From CAYJRR01 sp964372275 [NCBI: uncultured bacterium] (lineage in GTDB: Bacteria; CAYJRR01), in contig CAYJRR010000138.1 of assembly GCA_964372275.1 (NCBI GenBank), forward strand, positions 1 through 11,400: 11,400 nucleotides of DNA, given 5' to 3'. Positions 1 through 6,372 of the stretch are shown in pieces; the first letter of the stretch is position 1; every line of letters starts with the position of its first letter. A program made the position numbers and the translations under genes. The notes beneath the pieces were generated by a model, which ran no database searches, was not told the DNA's origin, and saw only the letters and a program-made list of their open reading frames with translations.

Positions 1-13
1 CCGGGGCATTTTT

Positions 14-33
14 GGGCCGTACCTCTTCGGCCC
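14..33 (-). terminator. Possible stem-loop after the first gene
   Basis: A perfect 6-bp GC inverted repeat (GGGCCG at 14-19 against CGGCCC at 28-33, 8-nt loop) begins 7 bases past the stop codon of the minus-strand gene that ends at 41, where a terminator would be expected. On the minus strand it is followed by a run of A, not T, so it is not a canonical intrinsic terminator. It may act as a U-less terminator, protect the 3' end, or mean nothing. Confidence 0.3.
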
Positions 34-40
34 GTATAAC

Positions 41-934
41 TTACACCAAGACTATTGGGTCGCCGCTTCTTACACCCGCCGTTCGGGGTGCGGCGCGCGC
101 GCGCTCGACCCGACAAGTCGCTCCCGTGTCCAGGTCGACGAGATAGCTTTCCATGCGCTGCGCCGCCGGGTAGTCCTTCTGGCGGTCCGGCGGGACGTTG
201 CTCCAGAACAGCGCGGTTCTCGAATTGGCAAAGGTTCCGACGAACGCGCCGGGATTCGTGGGGAATGCGATCGAACCCATTCGATTGCCGTTCCTGTCGG
301 TGAAGGTGGCAACCGGTTCGCTCGGGAGGACGTCGATCCGTACGCCGGTGGCCGGGTCGGGATTCGGTGGGAAGGCCGGGTGGGAATCGAGCCCCCCCCG
401 CGGCCGGGCGGTCGTCAACTCGGCGCCTGCGGCCGGCCCCCAGCGTCCGTCCGCAGGGGAGAAGCGGAGCCCTGCGCGCGCGCCCGATCGAGGCTCGCTC
501 CACACCACCAGGAAATCGTCCCCCGAGGGGGTCGTGAACAGGTCGGTGTAGCGCGGAAACGACCCGGGTCGATCGCCGAGCCCGGCCCGGGACGCGGGCA
601 GGCGCCGTCGCGTCGAGAGATCGACGCGAATCGCATCGACGGAGAGGGCCCGCGCCGCAGGGTCGACTTCCGGAACGAAGAGGATCAGGAGATCGCCGCG
701 AAGGTAGGCGTTCGCGGGAACGGCCCAGGAGAGGGGCTCCCAGCGCCAGTTGGGATAGGGGGCCCCCACGTCGACGTCGAGCTCGAACACGGCGGGGCGC
801 GACCCGCAATCGCCGATGACGTCGGGGGGGGCGAAGACCGGGAACCGACCCACGACCGCAGGCGGGGACGGAAGGCGGCACGCTCCGGCGGTCACCGCCA
901 CCACCATGCCGAGCGCGACGCCGCCTCCTCTCAT
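41..934 (-). CDS. Putative secreted/lipid-anchored protein, beta-propeller-like, unknown function
   Basis: I do not recognise a named family. From the ATG at 934 the product is 297 aa. It starts with a short hydrophobic stretch (residues 6-18) ending in a weak lipobox, AGAC, with Cys19, so it may be an outer-membrane or periplasmic lipoprotein. The rest is rich in short beta-type segments with repeated hydrophobic strands, Trp and Asp-Gly/Asn-Gly turns (for example around residues 75-90, 135-160 and 205-225), resembling a propeller or sandwich without visible catalytic motifs. An in-frame ATG at 955 would add seven residues (MLFDRIG). Neither start has a Shine-Dalgarno. Codons on this strand end mostly in G/C, and the antisense frames give Arg/Gly/Pro-rich nonsense, which supports this strand. 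It diverges from the htpX-like gene. Confidence 0.7.
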   Translation of the reverse strand: MRGGGVALGMVVAVTAGACRLPSPPAVVGRFPVFAPPDVIGDCGSRPAVFELDVDVGAPYPNWRWEPLSWAVPANAYLRGDLLILFVPEVDPAARALSVDAIRVDLSTRRRLPASRAGLGDRPGSFPRYTDLFTTPSGDDFLVVWSEPRSGARAGLRFSPADGRWGPAAGAELTTARPRGGLDSHPAFPPNPDPATGVRIDVLPSEPVATFTDRNGNRMGSIAFPTNPGAFVGTFANSRTALFWSNVPPDRQKDYPAAQRMESYLVDLDTGATCRVERARAAPRTAGVRSGDPIVLV

Positions 935-1045
935 GCCGATACGGTCGAATAGCATGGTGTTGCTCGCGGCCGCCACGATAGTCCTGCGCCCCACCCGATC
1001 CCGATCGCGCCGACGAGCGACAGGGGTCCGCTCCGGACCGCCGGC

Positions 1046-1074
1046 TTGCCCGGAAGGCCGACGCGCGCTATCGA
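1046..1074 (+). promoter_or_regulatory. Predicted promoter of the htpX-like cluster
   Basis: A -35-like TTGCCC (1046-1051), a 17-bp spacer and a -10-like TATCGA (1069-1074) precede the ATG at 1086 by 11 bases. The predicted transcript would have a leader of only about 4-6 nt, and no Shine-Dalgarno is visible. It lies in the roughly 150-bp divergent space between the first minus-strand gene and the protease gene. Confidence 0.5.
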
Positions 1075-1085
1075 TTTGGCCAACG

Positions 1086-1928
1086 ATGAACCAGCTCAAG
1101 ACCCTCCTCCTCCTCGGCGTCCTCGCGGCCCTCCTCGTCGGACTGGGCGGCGTCATCGACCCACGCTTCGTGCACCTCTACGCGGCGATGGCGCTGCTGA
1201 TGAACCTCGGCGCCTACTTCTTCTCCGACCGGATCGTGCTGGCGATGCACCGCGCACGGGAGGTCGCCCCGCACGAGGCGCCGAGGCTGCACGCCATCGT
1301 GGAGGAGCTGAGCCAGCGTGCCGGCATCCCGCGGCCGCGGCTGTACGCCGTTCCCGGCGCGAGCCCGAACGCCTTCGCCACCGGCCGCAATCCGAAGAAC
1401 GGCGTGGTCGCGGTCACCGAAGGGATCGTGCAGCTGCTCGACGAGCGCGAGCTGCGGGGGGTCCTGGCCCACGAGATCGCGCACATCAAGAACCGCGACA
1501 TCCTGGTGGCGACGATCGCGGCGGCGATCGCGGCGGCAATCACCTACATCGCCCACGCCCTGCAATGGGGGGCGATCTTCGGCGGGCACGGACGGAACGA
1601 CGAGGACCGAGGATCGCCTCTCGGCGCGCTGGCGCTCGCCTTCGTGGCGCCGATCGCGGCGATGTTGATCCAGCTCGGGATCTCCCGTTCGCGCGAATAC
1701 CTCGCCGACGAGACCGGAGCCCGCCTCGCCGGCGACCCCGAATCGCTGGCGCGCGCGCTGGAGAAGCTCCACCTCGGAACGAGTCGCTTCCCGATGCACG
1801 TCGAACCGGCGACGGCGAGCCTGTTCATCGTGAGCCCGCTCGGCGGGCGCCGCTCCTGGCTGTCGCTCTTCTCCACGCACCCCGACGTCGAGGAGCGGGT
1901 GCGGCGGCTGCGCGCGCTCGTCCTCTAG
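1086..1928 (+). CDS. htpX: HtpX-like M48 family membrane zinc metalloprotease
   Basis: A 280-aa integral membrane protease of the HtpX/M48B type, which degrades misfolded membrane proteins. Seen: two N-terminal membrane segments (about residues 6-23 and 31-47), the zinc motif HEIAH at 129-133, and a hydrophobic Ala/Ile-rich segment directly after it (about 140-160). Another hydrophobic stretch lies at about 179-198, followed by the SRSREYLAD motif, whose Glu204 is the expected third zinc ligand. Length matches the family (about 280-300 aa). The start at 1086 was chosen because residues 1-23 form a normal first membrane helix and a -10-like box lies just upstream. An upstream in-frame extension would read into the divergent gene. 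It is followed after 6 bp by a small membrane protein and then by a dehydrogenase on the same strand. Use of the symbol htpX assumes orthology; the family call is secure. Confidence 0.92.
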   Translation: MNQLKTLLLLGVLAALLVGLGGVIDPRFVHLYAAMALLMNLGAYFFSDRIVLAMHRAREVAPHEAPRLHAIVEELSQRAGIPRPRLYAVPGASPNAFATGRNPKNGVVAVTEGIVQLLDERELRGVLAHEIAHIKNRDILVATIAAAIAAAITYIAHALQWGAIFGGHGRNDEDRGSPLGALALAFVAPIAAMLIQLGISRSREYLADETGARLAGDPESLARALEKLHLGTSRFPMHVEPATASLFIVSPLGGRRSWLSLFSTHPDVEERVRRLRALVL

Positions 1929-1934
1929 CAGCCG

Positions 1935-2144
1935 ATGATTCGCAAGGCGGTCGTCTTCGTCCTGGGCGGCGCGGTGCTGGCGTTCGGGATCGCGCTCCTG
2001 TTCCTGCCGGGCCCGGCGTTCGTGGTGATCCCGATCGGGCTCGGCCTGCTCGCCACCGAATTCGACTGGGCCAAACGGCTCCTGCGCCGCGTGCGGGACG
2101 AGATCCGCGCGCGCCTCGACCGGGGCCGCGCCGGCCGCCCGTGA
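1935..2144 (+). CDS. Small PGPGW-type membrane protein
   Basis: A 69-aa protein with one or two hydrophobic segments (residues 4-22 and 28-41) joined by LPGPAF at 24-29, then ATEFDWAKRLLRR and a basic, helical C-terminus. This pattern (LPGPGW, then a hydrophobic segment and an ATEF/W-A-rLL tail) is that of the small PGPGW putative transmembrane proteins. Here the Gly-Trp of the motif is Ala-Phe. Function in the family is unknown. It begins 6 bp after the protease stop codon without a clear ribosome-binding site, so translation is probably coupled to the protease gene. The complete frame and strong family pattern make it a real gene despite its size. Confidence 0.8.
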   Translation: MIRKAVVFVLGGAVLAFGIALLFLPGPAFVVIPIGLGLLATEFDWAKRLLRRVRDEIRARLDRGRAGRP

Positions 2145-2200
2145 TGGCGTCGATGCGCAGACGCGCGCTACGATCCTCCCGACGCTCAGACGGGGGGCTC

Positions 2201-2977
2201 ATGGCACGACCGACGGCATTGATCACCGGCGCTTCGATGGGGCTCGGGCGGGAGTTCGCAGAGATCTTCGCGGCGGAGGGGCACGACCTGGTGGTCGTCG
2301 CCCGCTCGAAGGACAAGCTGGAGGCGCTGGCCAAGGAGATCCGCCAGCGTCACGGCGCGGAGGTGACGGTGCTGGCGGAGGACCTGACCGACCCCGCGGC
2401 GCCGGAGCGGATCGTGAAGGCGACGCAGGCGAAGAAGATCGCCGTCGACGTCCTGGTGAACAACGCCGGGTTCGGCTCGACCGGTCCCTTCTCGGCGCTC
2501 GACCGGAAGCGGGAGCTGGAGATGGTGCAGGTCAACATCGCCGCGCTGCTCGACCTCACCCACCGCTTCCTGCCGTCGATGCTCGAGCGCCGCCGCGGCC
2601 GGATCCTCAACGTCGGCTCGACCGCCGGTTTCCAGCCGGGGCCGTTCATGGCGACCTACTACGCCACCAAGGCGTTCGTGAACCACTTCACCGAGGCGCT
2701 CGCCTCCGAGCTGGAGGGGACCGGCGTCACCGCCACCGTGCTCTGCCCGGGCGCCACCGCGACCGAGTTCGCCAAGACGGCGCGCAACGACACCACCCTC
2801 CTCTTCCGCCTCTCCGTCGCCGATTCGCGGAAGGTCGCCCGCGATGGCTACCGCGCCGCGATGGCCGGCCGGGCAATGACGGTCTCCGGGCTGATCAACA
2901 AGGTCGGCGTGGTGTCGACGAAGCTGTCCCCCCGCTTCATGGTCCGCAAGATCACCCGCCGCCTGAATCGGAGCTGA
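2201..2977 (+). CDS. SDR family NAD(P)-dependent oxidoreductase
   Basis: A 258-aa classical short-chain dehydrogenase/reductase, predicted cytosolic, using NAD(P)H on an unknown alcohol or ketone substrate. Seen: the nucleotide-binding TGASMGLG motif at 9-16, an Arg at 35 after the second strand (favouring NADP), NNAG at 87-90, Asn112, Ser140, and the catalytic YYATK with Tyr153 and Lys157. The PG motif follows at about 183-184. The layout resembles the YqjQ/DltE-like SDR group (COG0300). The start at 2201 places the GxxxGxG motif at the usual distance from the N-terminus. It is preceded by a G6 run (2192-2197) and a TACGAT hexamer at 2169-2174, so unlike its neighbours it may have a short 5' leader. 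It lies 56 bp after the PGPGW-like gene and ends 2 bp from the convergent cyclase gene. Confidence 0.92.
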   Translation: MARPTALITGASMGLGREFAEIFAAEGHDLVVVARSKDKLEALAKEIRQRHGAEVTVLAEDLTDPAAPERIVKATQAKKIAVDVLVNNAGFGSTGPFSALDRKRELEMVQVNIAALLDLTHRFLPSMLERRRGRILNVGSTAGFQPGPFMATYYATKAFVNHFTEALASELEGTGVTATVLCPGATATEFAKTARNDTTLLFRLSVADSRKVARDGYRAAMAGRAMTVSGLINKVGVVSTKLSPRFMVRKITRRLNRS

Positions 2978-2979
2978 CC

Positions 2980-3771
2980 TCAGCCTCCGTCGGCCGCGGC
3001 GGGCTCCCGGCCCTCGACGGTCCAGGTGGCGATCGGAACGGGCTTTCCCTTGATCGGTGTCGGAGGGAGCTCCCGGAGCCGGAAGGTCCGGTCGAGCGCC
3101 TCGCGAACCTCCCCGCTCATCAGGATGTCGACGCCGTGGAGCCGCGTCAGACCCTCGATGCGCGCCGCCACGTTCACGGCATCGCCGATCACGGTGAACT
3201 CGCGGAGCGCATCACTGCCGAGGATCCCCGCGACGACCGTTCCCCGGTGGATCCCCACGCCGAAGGAGAGCTCCGGAAGCGACCTCGCCCGAAGGGTCTC
3301 GTTGTAGCGGCCGAGCGCCTCGCGCATCGCCAACGCCGCAAGGGTCGCGTCACGCGCCTGCCACGGATTGCGGACGACCGCTCCGAACAGCGCCATCAGT
3401 CCGTCCCCCATGAACTTGGAGACGTGCCCGTGGTGGGCGGTGATGGCGGCGCTCATCTCCCGGAAGTAGCCGTTGAGGATCTCGACCACCACCGCCGGAT
3501 CGAGCCGGTCGCTCATGGCGGTGAAGCCGGTGAGGTCGGCGAACAGGATCGTCACCTCCCGCTTCTCGGCCTTCTCCTCGAGCCCGCGGCTGCTGATGTC
3601 GTCGACGACCTCCTGCGGGGCGAACCGGGAGAAGGCGCGCGCCAACCGTTCGAGATCGTCGGAGCTCTTCCGGAGCGCCCGCCGCGTCACGTCGGCGGCG
3701 CGCCTCGCCCGCGCCGCCACGCCGCACGCGGCGGCGATGGCCGCCACCGCCAGGGCGGCCGCGATCGTCAC
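2980..3771 (-). CDS. Membrane-anchored class III adenylate cyclase (class IIIb type)
   Basis: A 263-aa protein making cAMP from ATP. The order is one N-terminal hydrophobic anchor (residues 1-20), a basic/helical linker (about 21-60) and one catalytic domain (about 70-255). Metal-binding Asp79 (in ILFADLTGF) and Asp123 (in GDG), substrate lysine Lys119, and transition-state Asn200 and Arg204 (in VNVAAR) are all present. The second base-selecting position is Thr193, as in class IIIb bacterial cyclases, where Thr replaces Asp. All catalytic residues are therefore intact, but there is no PAS, GAF, HAMP or other sensor domain. The start is a GTG at 3771, with GAAGGG at 3788-3783 as a distant possible ribosome-binding site. 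No ATG is available upstream in frame. It lies 55 bp downstream of the AhpD-like gene on the same strand, so the two are probably co-transcribed. Confidence 0.9.
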   Translation of the reverse strand: MTIAAALAVAAIAAACGVAARARRAADVTRRALRKSSDDLERLARAFSRFAPQEVVDDISSRGLEEKAEKREVTILFADLTGFTAMSDRLDPAVVVEILNGYFREMSAAITAHHGHVSKFMGDGLMALFGAVVRNPWQARDATLAALAMREALGRYNETLRARSLPELSFGVGIHRGTVVAGILGSDALREFTVIGDAVNVAARIEGLTRLHGVDILMSGEVREALDRTFRLRELPPTPIKGKPVPIATWTVEGREPAAADGG

Positions 3772-3826
3772 CGCCGCCGCATCCCTTCGGCTCGACCGCG
3801 GGCGTGCGGCACTCGCGAGCGACGGC

Positions 3827-4894
3827 TCATGCCTGCAACGTCGCCAGGCGAACGACGGAGTTCGCGAGCGCCGCCGTCCCGACCGCCTCGACCGCCGCGC
3901 CGGCGCCGATCGCGTCCGCCAGCGCCCGGGTGCTCCGCTGCATCGGCGCCGGTTCCCGGTAGCGGACGGTGTCGCGCGTCCAGGCGAGAAGCTTCGTCTC
4001 GACCGGGTCGAGGCGATCGGAGGCCAGGTGCGTCAGGACCGTCTCCGCCTCCGCCCGTGCGAGCCCTTCGGCCTCGAGGAGCGCCTTGGCCTCGTCCTCC
4101 GTCTGCGCATTGCCGAGGGTCCGGGCGACCACGGCGAAGATCAGGGCCCGCGCGCGACGCGTGAGACCGGGGGCGGCGAACGCGTCGTCGAGCGAACGCC
4201 GCAGCGAGGTCGCGCATGGCGCGCTGCCCAGACCCTCCACCACGCGGGCGAACGGCCCCACGTTCCGCGCGAGTGGCCCCGGATTCGGCGGCCGCTTGAG
4301 CAACATGGGACGCAGGATCGGCCGCATCAGCATGCCCATCCACGTCGACGGGAATCCCTCGAACTGGAGGTCGGCCGGAACCGCGACGAAGGTCGAGATC
4401 CGGTTCATGAGACAGGTCACCGCGACGAGAAAGGCGATCTCCGCCGTCTCTTCCATGCCGTATCCGAGCGCGACGAGACCCTCCCGCTCGGCCCTGGAAG
4501 GCGGCGGTGTCGACCGGGCCAGGCGCCGCGCGAACTCCAGGACCGCCTTTTCGCGCGCATCGAGCTCGGCGGACCGCAGGTCGTTTTCCACCGCGTCGAT
4601 CCATGCCGGCGTCCGGCCGAGCAGCCGCAGCTGCGCCCTCGCACCGCCGTAGCAGTAGCGGCAGGCGTTCTCGGCGGAGGTGACGAAGATCGTCAGCTTC
4701 GTGAAGCGGGGGGCGATCCGGAAGCAGGGCGGCTGGAACGAATCGAGCGTGGCGTCGACGACCCAGGGACTGCTCGCCACGTACGACAGATAGCTCGGAA
4801 CGCTGCCCAGGCGGCGCTTCGCCCGGCCCTCCAGCTCCGGACTCTTCACCGCCGGCAGGAACGGAGGCTCCCACTCCATCGTCAGCACGTTCAT
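3827..4894 (-). CDS. AhpD-like/carboxymuconolactone decarboxylase family protein with a degenerate second domain
   Basis: A 355-aa all-helical protein of the AhpD/CMD superfamily. Domain 1 (about residues 20-175) has the signature NACRYCYGGAR with Glu75, Cys78 and Cys81. The His normally four residues after the second Cys of AhpD is Ala85. The second half (about 210-350) repeats the layout: a conserved helix with LIFAVVARTLGNAQTEDEAK (251-270) aligns with TIFVTSAENACRYC, but both cysteines are missing. Family members are thiol peroxidases or decarboxylases; the CxxC pair suggests redox activity, while the missing His makes classical AhpD chemistry uncertain. The start at 4894 is set by a perfect TATAAT nine bases upstream. 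An upstream in-frame extension reads as low-quality sequence over the divergent gene. A cyclase gene follows. Confidence 0.85.
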   Translation of the reverse strand: MNVLTMEWEPPFLPAVKSPELEGRAKRRLGSVPSYLSYVASSPWVVDATLDSFQPPCFRIAPRFTKLTIFVTSAENACRYCYGGARAQLRLLGRTPAWIDAVENDLRSAELDAREKAVLEFARRLARSTPPPSRAEREGLVALGYGMEETAEIAFLVAVTCLMNRISTFVAVPADLQFEGFPSTWMGMLMRPILRPMLLKRPPNPGPLARNVGPFARVVEGLGSAPCATSLRRSLDDAFAAPGLTRRARALIFAVVARTLGNAQTEDEAKALLEAEGLARAEAETVLTHLASDRLDPVETKLLAWTRDTVRYREPAPMQRSTRALADAIGAGAAVEAVGTAALANSVVRLATLQA

Positions 4895-4903
4895 CGGACC
4901 GCG

Positions 4904-4909
4904 ATTATA
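4904..4909 (-). promoter_or_regulatory. -10 element of the AhpD-like/cyclase unit
   Basis: A perfect TATAAT on the minus strand ends 9 bases before the ATG at 4894. This predicts transcription starting at or within 1-3 bases of the start codon, a leaderless or near-leaderless mRNA. No clear -35 is visible. It overlaps the plus-strand -10 at 4906-4911. Confidence 0.55.
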
Positions 4910-4911
4910 GT
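4906..4911 (+). promoter_or_regulatory. -10 element of the small lipoprotein gene
   Basis: TATAGT on the plus strand is followed by 8 bases and the ATG at 4920. It shares four base pairs (4906-4909) with the minus-strand TATAAT, so the two divergent genes appear to use one symmetric AT-rich core. No Shine-Dalgarno precedes the ATG and no strong -35 is visible. Confidence 0.5.
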
Positions 4912-4919
4912 CGGCGGCG

Positions 4920-5246
4920 ATGCCGACGCGCCTACGACCCGCGATCCTTCTCCTTCTCGCGTTCGCGCTGCCGCTCGCCGCCTGTCCGAAACGCACCACG
5001 ACGATCGTCGGGACGGCTCGCAACGCCAAAGGGGGCGCGGTCGTCCTCGCCGACGACGGGGAGCCGGTGTACGTCGAGGGGCTCGACGCCTGGAGCGGCG
5101 AGGTGGACGGGAGGCGCGTGCGCGTCACCGGCCTGCTCCGCCGGAAAAAGCTCCTTCCCGAACCGGTGCTCCCGCCCGCGCCGGCCGTCGCCGGCGCCGA
5201 AGGGGAGCAGGTGGTGTTGGAAAAGGCGACCTGGGTCGTCGAGTAG
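4920..5246 (+). CDS. Small lipoprotein, possible OB-fold domain
   Basis: A 108-aa lipoprotein. Residues 4-18 are hydrophobic and lead to a good lipobox, LAAC, with Cys22. The mature part alternates short beta strands: TIVGTARNAKGGAVVLADDG (about 28-47), then a VYVEGLDAW segment, then RRVRVTGLLRR (65-75), then a Pro-rich loop and a last strand ending WVVE. This order resembles small OB-fold or nucleic-acid/ligand-binding-like barrels ('G-x-A ... y-v-e-G-l ... G-k-x-V-x-V-x-G'), but I cannot assign a named family. Its start is supported by the -10-like TATAGT 8 bases upstream. It is divergent from the AhpD-like gene and convergent, with an 8-bp gap, with the next minus-strand lipoprotein. Confidence 0.8.
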   Translation: MPTRLRPAILLLLAFALPLAACPKRTTTIVGTARNAKGGAVVLADDGEPVYVEGLDAWSGEVDGRRVRVTGLLRRKKLLPEPVLPPAPAVAGAEGEQVVLEKATWVVE

Positions 5247-5254
5247 GCCGCGCG

Positions 5255-5836
5255 CTATCGCTCCGGGAAGTAGATGTGCTCGCGCATGGTGACGTCGGTC
5301 GCCAGCGACTGCATCAGGAAGTCGTCGATCCCCCGCGTGGCCAGGCTGGGTGGAACGATCTCGAGGCGGAAGACTCTCGCGCCGTTGGCGACGACCCGGG
5401 GAAACGCCTCGTTCGCGTTGAGAAACGTGCCGCCGGGGGCGACGTACAGCCGCTGCCCCTGGAGAGAGGCGATCACCTTGAACGGCCGGCCGCCGGGCGC
5501 GGTCGGGGTGCTCCCTTCGACGGCGTAGGCGCCGGAGTAGTCGACCACGTGCAGCGGCGAAAGCCCCTGGACGTTGTAGACGAGCGTCTTCCCCGCTTCC
5601 CGGGCGGTGATCGGAACCTCCTCCAGGATCGTGCCGCCGGACCGGACCACCACCTTCGAGCCCGCCTTCCAGGAGCCGCGGATCTGGGTGTAGGTGGTCC
5701 GGCCCGGAACGGGGGCCTTCAACGACCCGATCTCGATCGTAAGGTCGGTCCGCGCTTCGTTGTAGACGTTGAGCGTCGTCCCTCCGCACGCCGACAGCAC
5801 CATCGCGACGCCGACTCCCAGCAACGTCCTTCTCAT
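5255..5836 (-). CDS. Lipoprotein of unknown function
   Basis: A 193-aa protein with a short basic n-region, a hydrophobic core and a clear lipobox LSAC with Cys17, so it is predicted to be lipid-anchored in the cell envelope. The mature part starts with a small immunoglobulin-like or beta-sandwich pattern (NVYNEARTDLTIEIG, about residues 23-37; KVVVRSGGTI; TLVYNVQGLSPLHVVDY), and after that has more strands up to FRLEIVPP and a helical C-terminal tail. I do not recognise a family. Its ATG overlaps the stop codon of the upstream DUF3592-type gene (ATGA at 5836-5833), so translation is coupled. A GGGGAT run lies 6 bases upstream of the ATG inside that gene, as a possible ribosome-binding site. 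The two proteins probably act together at the envelope. Confidence 0.8.
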   Translation of the reverse strand: MRRTLLGVGVAMVLSACGGTTLNVYNEARTDLTIEIGSLKAPVPGRTTYTQIRGSWKAGSKVVVRSGGTILEEVPITAREAGKTLVYNVQGLSPLHVVDYSGAYAVEGSTPTAPGGRPFKVIASLQGQRLYVAPGGTFLNANEAFPRVVANGARVFRLEIVPPSLATRGIDDFLMQSLATDVTMREHIYFPER

Positions 5837-6372
5837 CGCCGATCCCCTTTCGCCGATCGTATCGGTTGCCCCCCGAGTCCGGCGCCCACTCCGACCCCGG
5901 CCAGGACGAGCAGTACACCGCCGATGACGACCGCCGGGTGAATCCCCCGCGACGGCCGGGGCGGACGCGCGTGGGAGCGCGACGGATCCCGGGGATCGAC
6001 GTGGACCCGGATCGTCGATCCGAACTTGGCCCGCTCCGCCTCCACCTCGGCGAGGTCGCTCGCGCCGAACACCGCCTCTTCGGCGTCGTGGCGCTCCCCG
6101 CCCGCAGAGTAGTGGTACGAGACCCGGAGCTCGAAGCCGGGCCGGTGCCGGCTGGCTCCGGGATTGATCACGAGGCCGTCGGTGACGCGCACCCAGTCGA
6201 CGGTCGCCTCGACCGTCGGCCAGCGTCCGACCGCGCGCGCCCGGCGGTCGTATTCGCAGCCTCCCCAGACCAGGAATCCTCCGAGCCCCGCGCACAGAGC
6301 GACTCCAAGGAGGTAGCGGACCGGCTCGCGGTGCGGGTCGATGATGGGGGATCCTGGTATCGTCGCCGCCAT
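5833..6372 (-). CDS. DUF3592-type two-helix membrane protein
   Basis: A 179-aa protein with an N-terminal transmembrane helix (about residues 19-37), a soluble beta-rich middle and a C-terminal transmembrane helix (about 146-167). The middle has the features of DUF3592 proteins: GRWPTVEATV (49-58), then a tyrosine-rich strand VSYHYSAGGERHDAEE (84-99), then GSTIRVHVDPRDPSRS (118-133), the usual 'G-x-x-V-x-V-x-Y-D-P-x-x-P' element with His in place of Tyr. The function of the family is unknown. There is no later ATG, GTG or TTG before the first helix, so the ATG at 6372 is the likely start; it interlocks with the start of the divergent plus-strand gene. A weak AAGG lies 9 bases upstream. It is the first gene of a two-gene operon with the following lipoprotein. 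Confidence 0.82.
   Translation of the reverse strand: MAATIPGSPIIDPHREPVRYLLGVALCAGLGGFLVWGGCEYDRRARAVGRWPTVEATVDWVRVTDGLVINPGASRHRPGFELRVSYHYSAGGERHDAEEAVFGASDLAEVEAERAKFGSTIRVHVDPRDPSRSHARPPRPSRGIHPAVVIGGVLLVLAGVGVGAGLGGQPIRSAKGDRR
6358..6363 (+). promoter_or_regulatory. -10 element of the propeller-like lipoprotein gene
   Basis: TATCGT is followed by 7 bases and the ATG at 6371, with no Shine-Dalgarno, so a leaderless transcript is predicted. The element lies inside the first codons of the divergent DUF3592-type gene. It is the main reason for choosing 6371 over the in-frame ATGs at 6341 and 6344. Confidence 0.5.

Noticed and set aside
380-952. Plus-strand open frame opposite the first gene
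   Set aside because: Gly/Arg/Glu-rich without any domain. The minus frame has better codon use, a signal-like N-terminus and ordinary protein composition.
1046-2200. Upstream extension of the dehydrogenase frame through the protease region
   Set aside because: The upstream part is an out-of-frame reading of htpX and the PGPGW-like gene. The SDR cofactor motif fixes the start near 2201.
3473-5941. Very long plus-strand open frame (822 codons) across three genes
   Set aside because: It is antisense to the cyclase, the AhpD-like protein and a lipoprotein, all with clear motifs. Its translation is Arg/Gly/Pro-rich and motif-free, a usual by-product of GC-rich codon bias.
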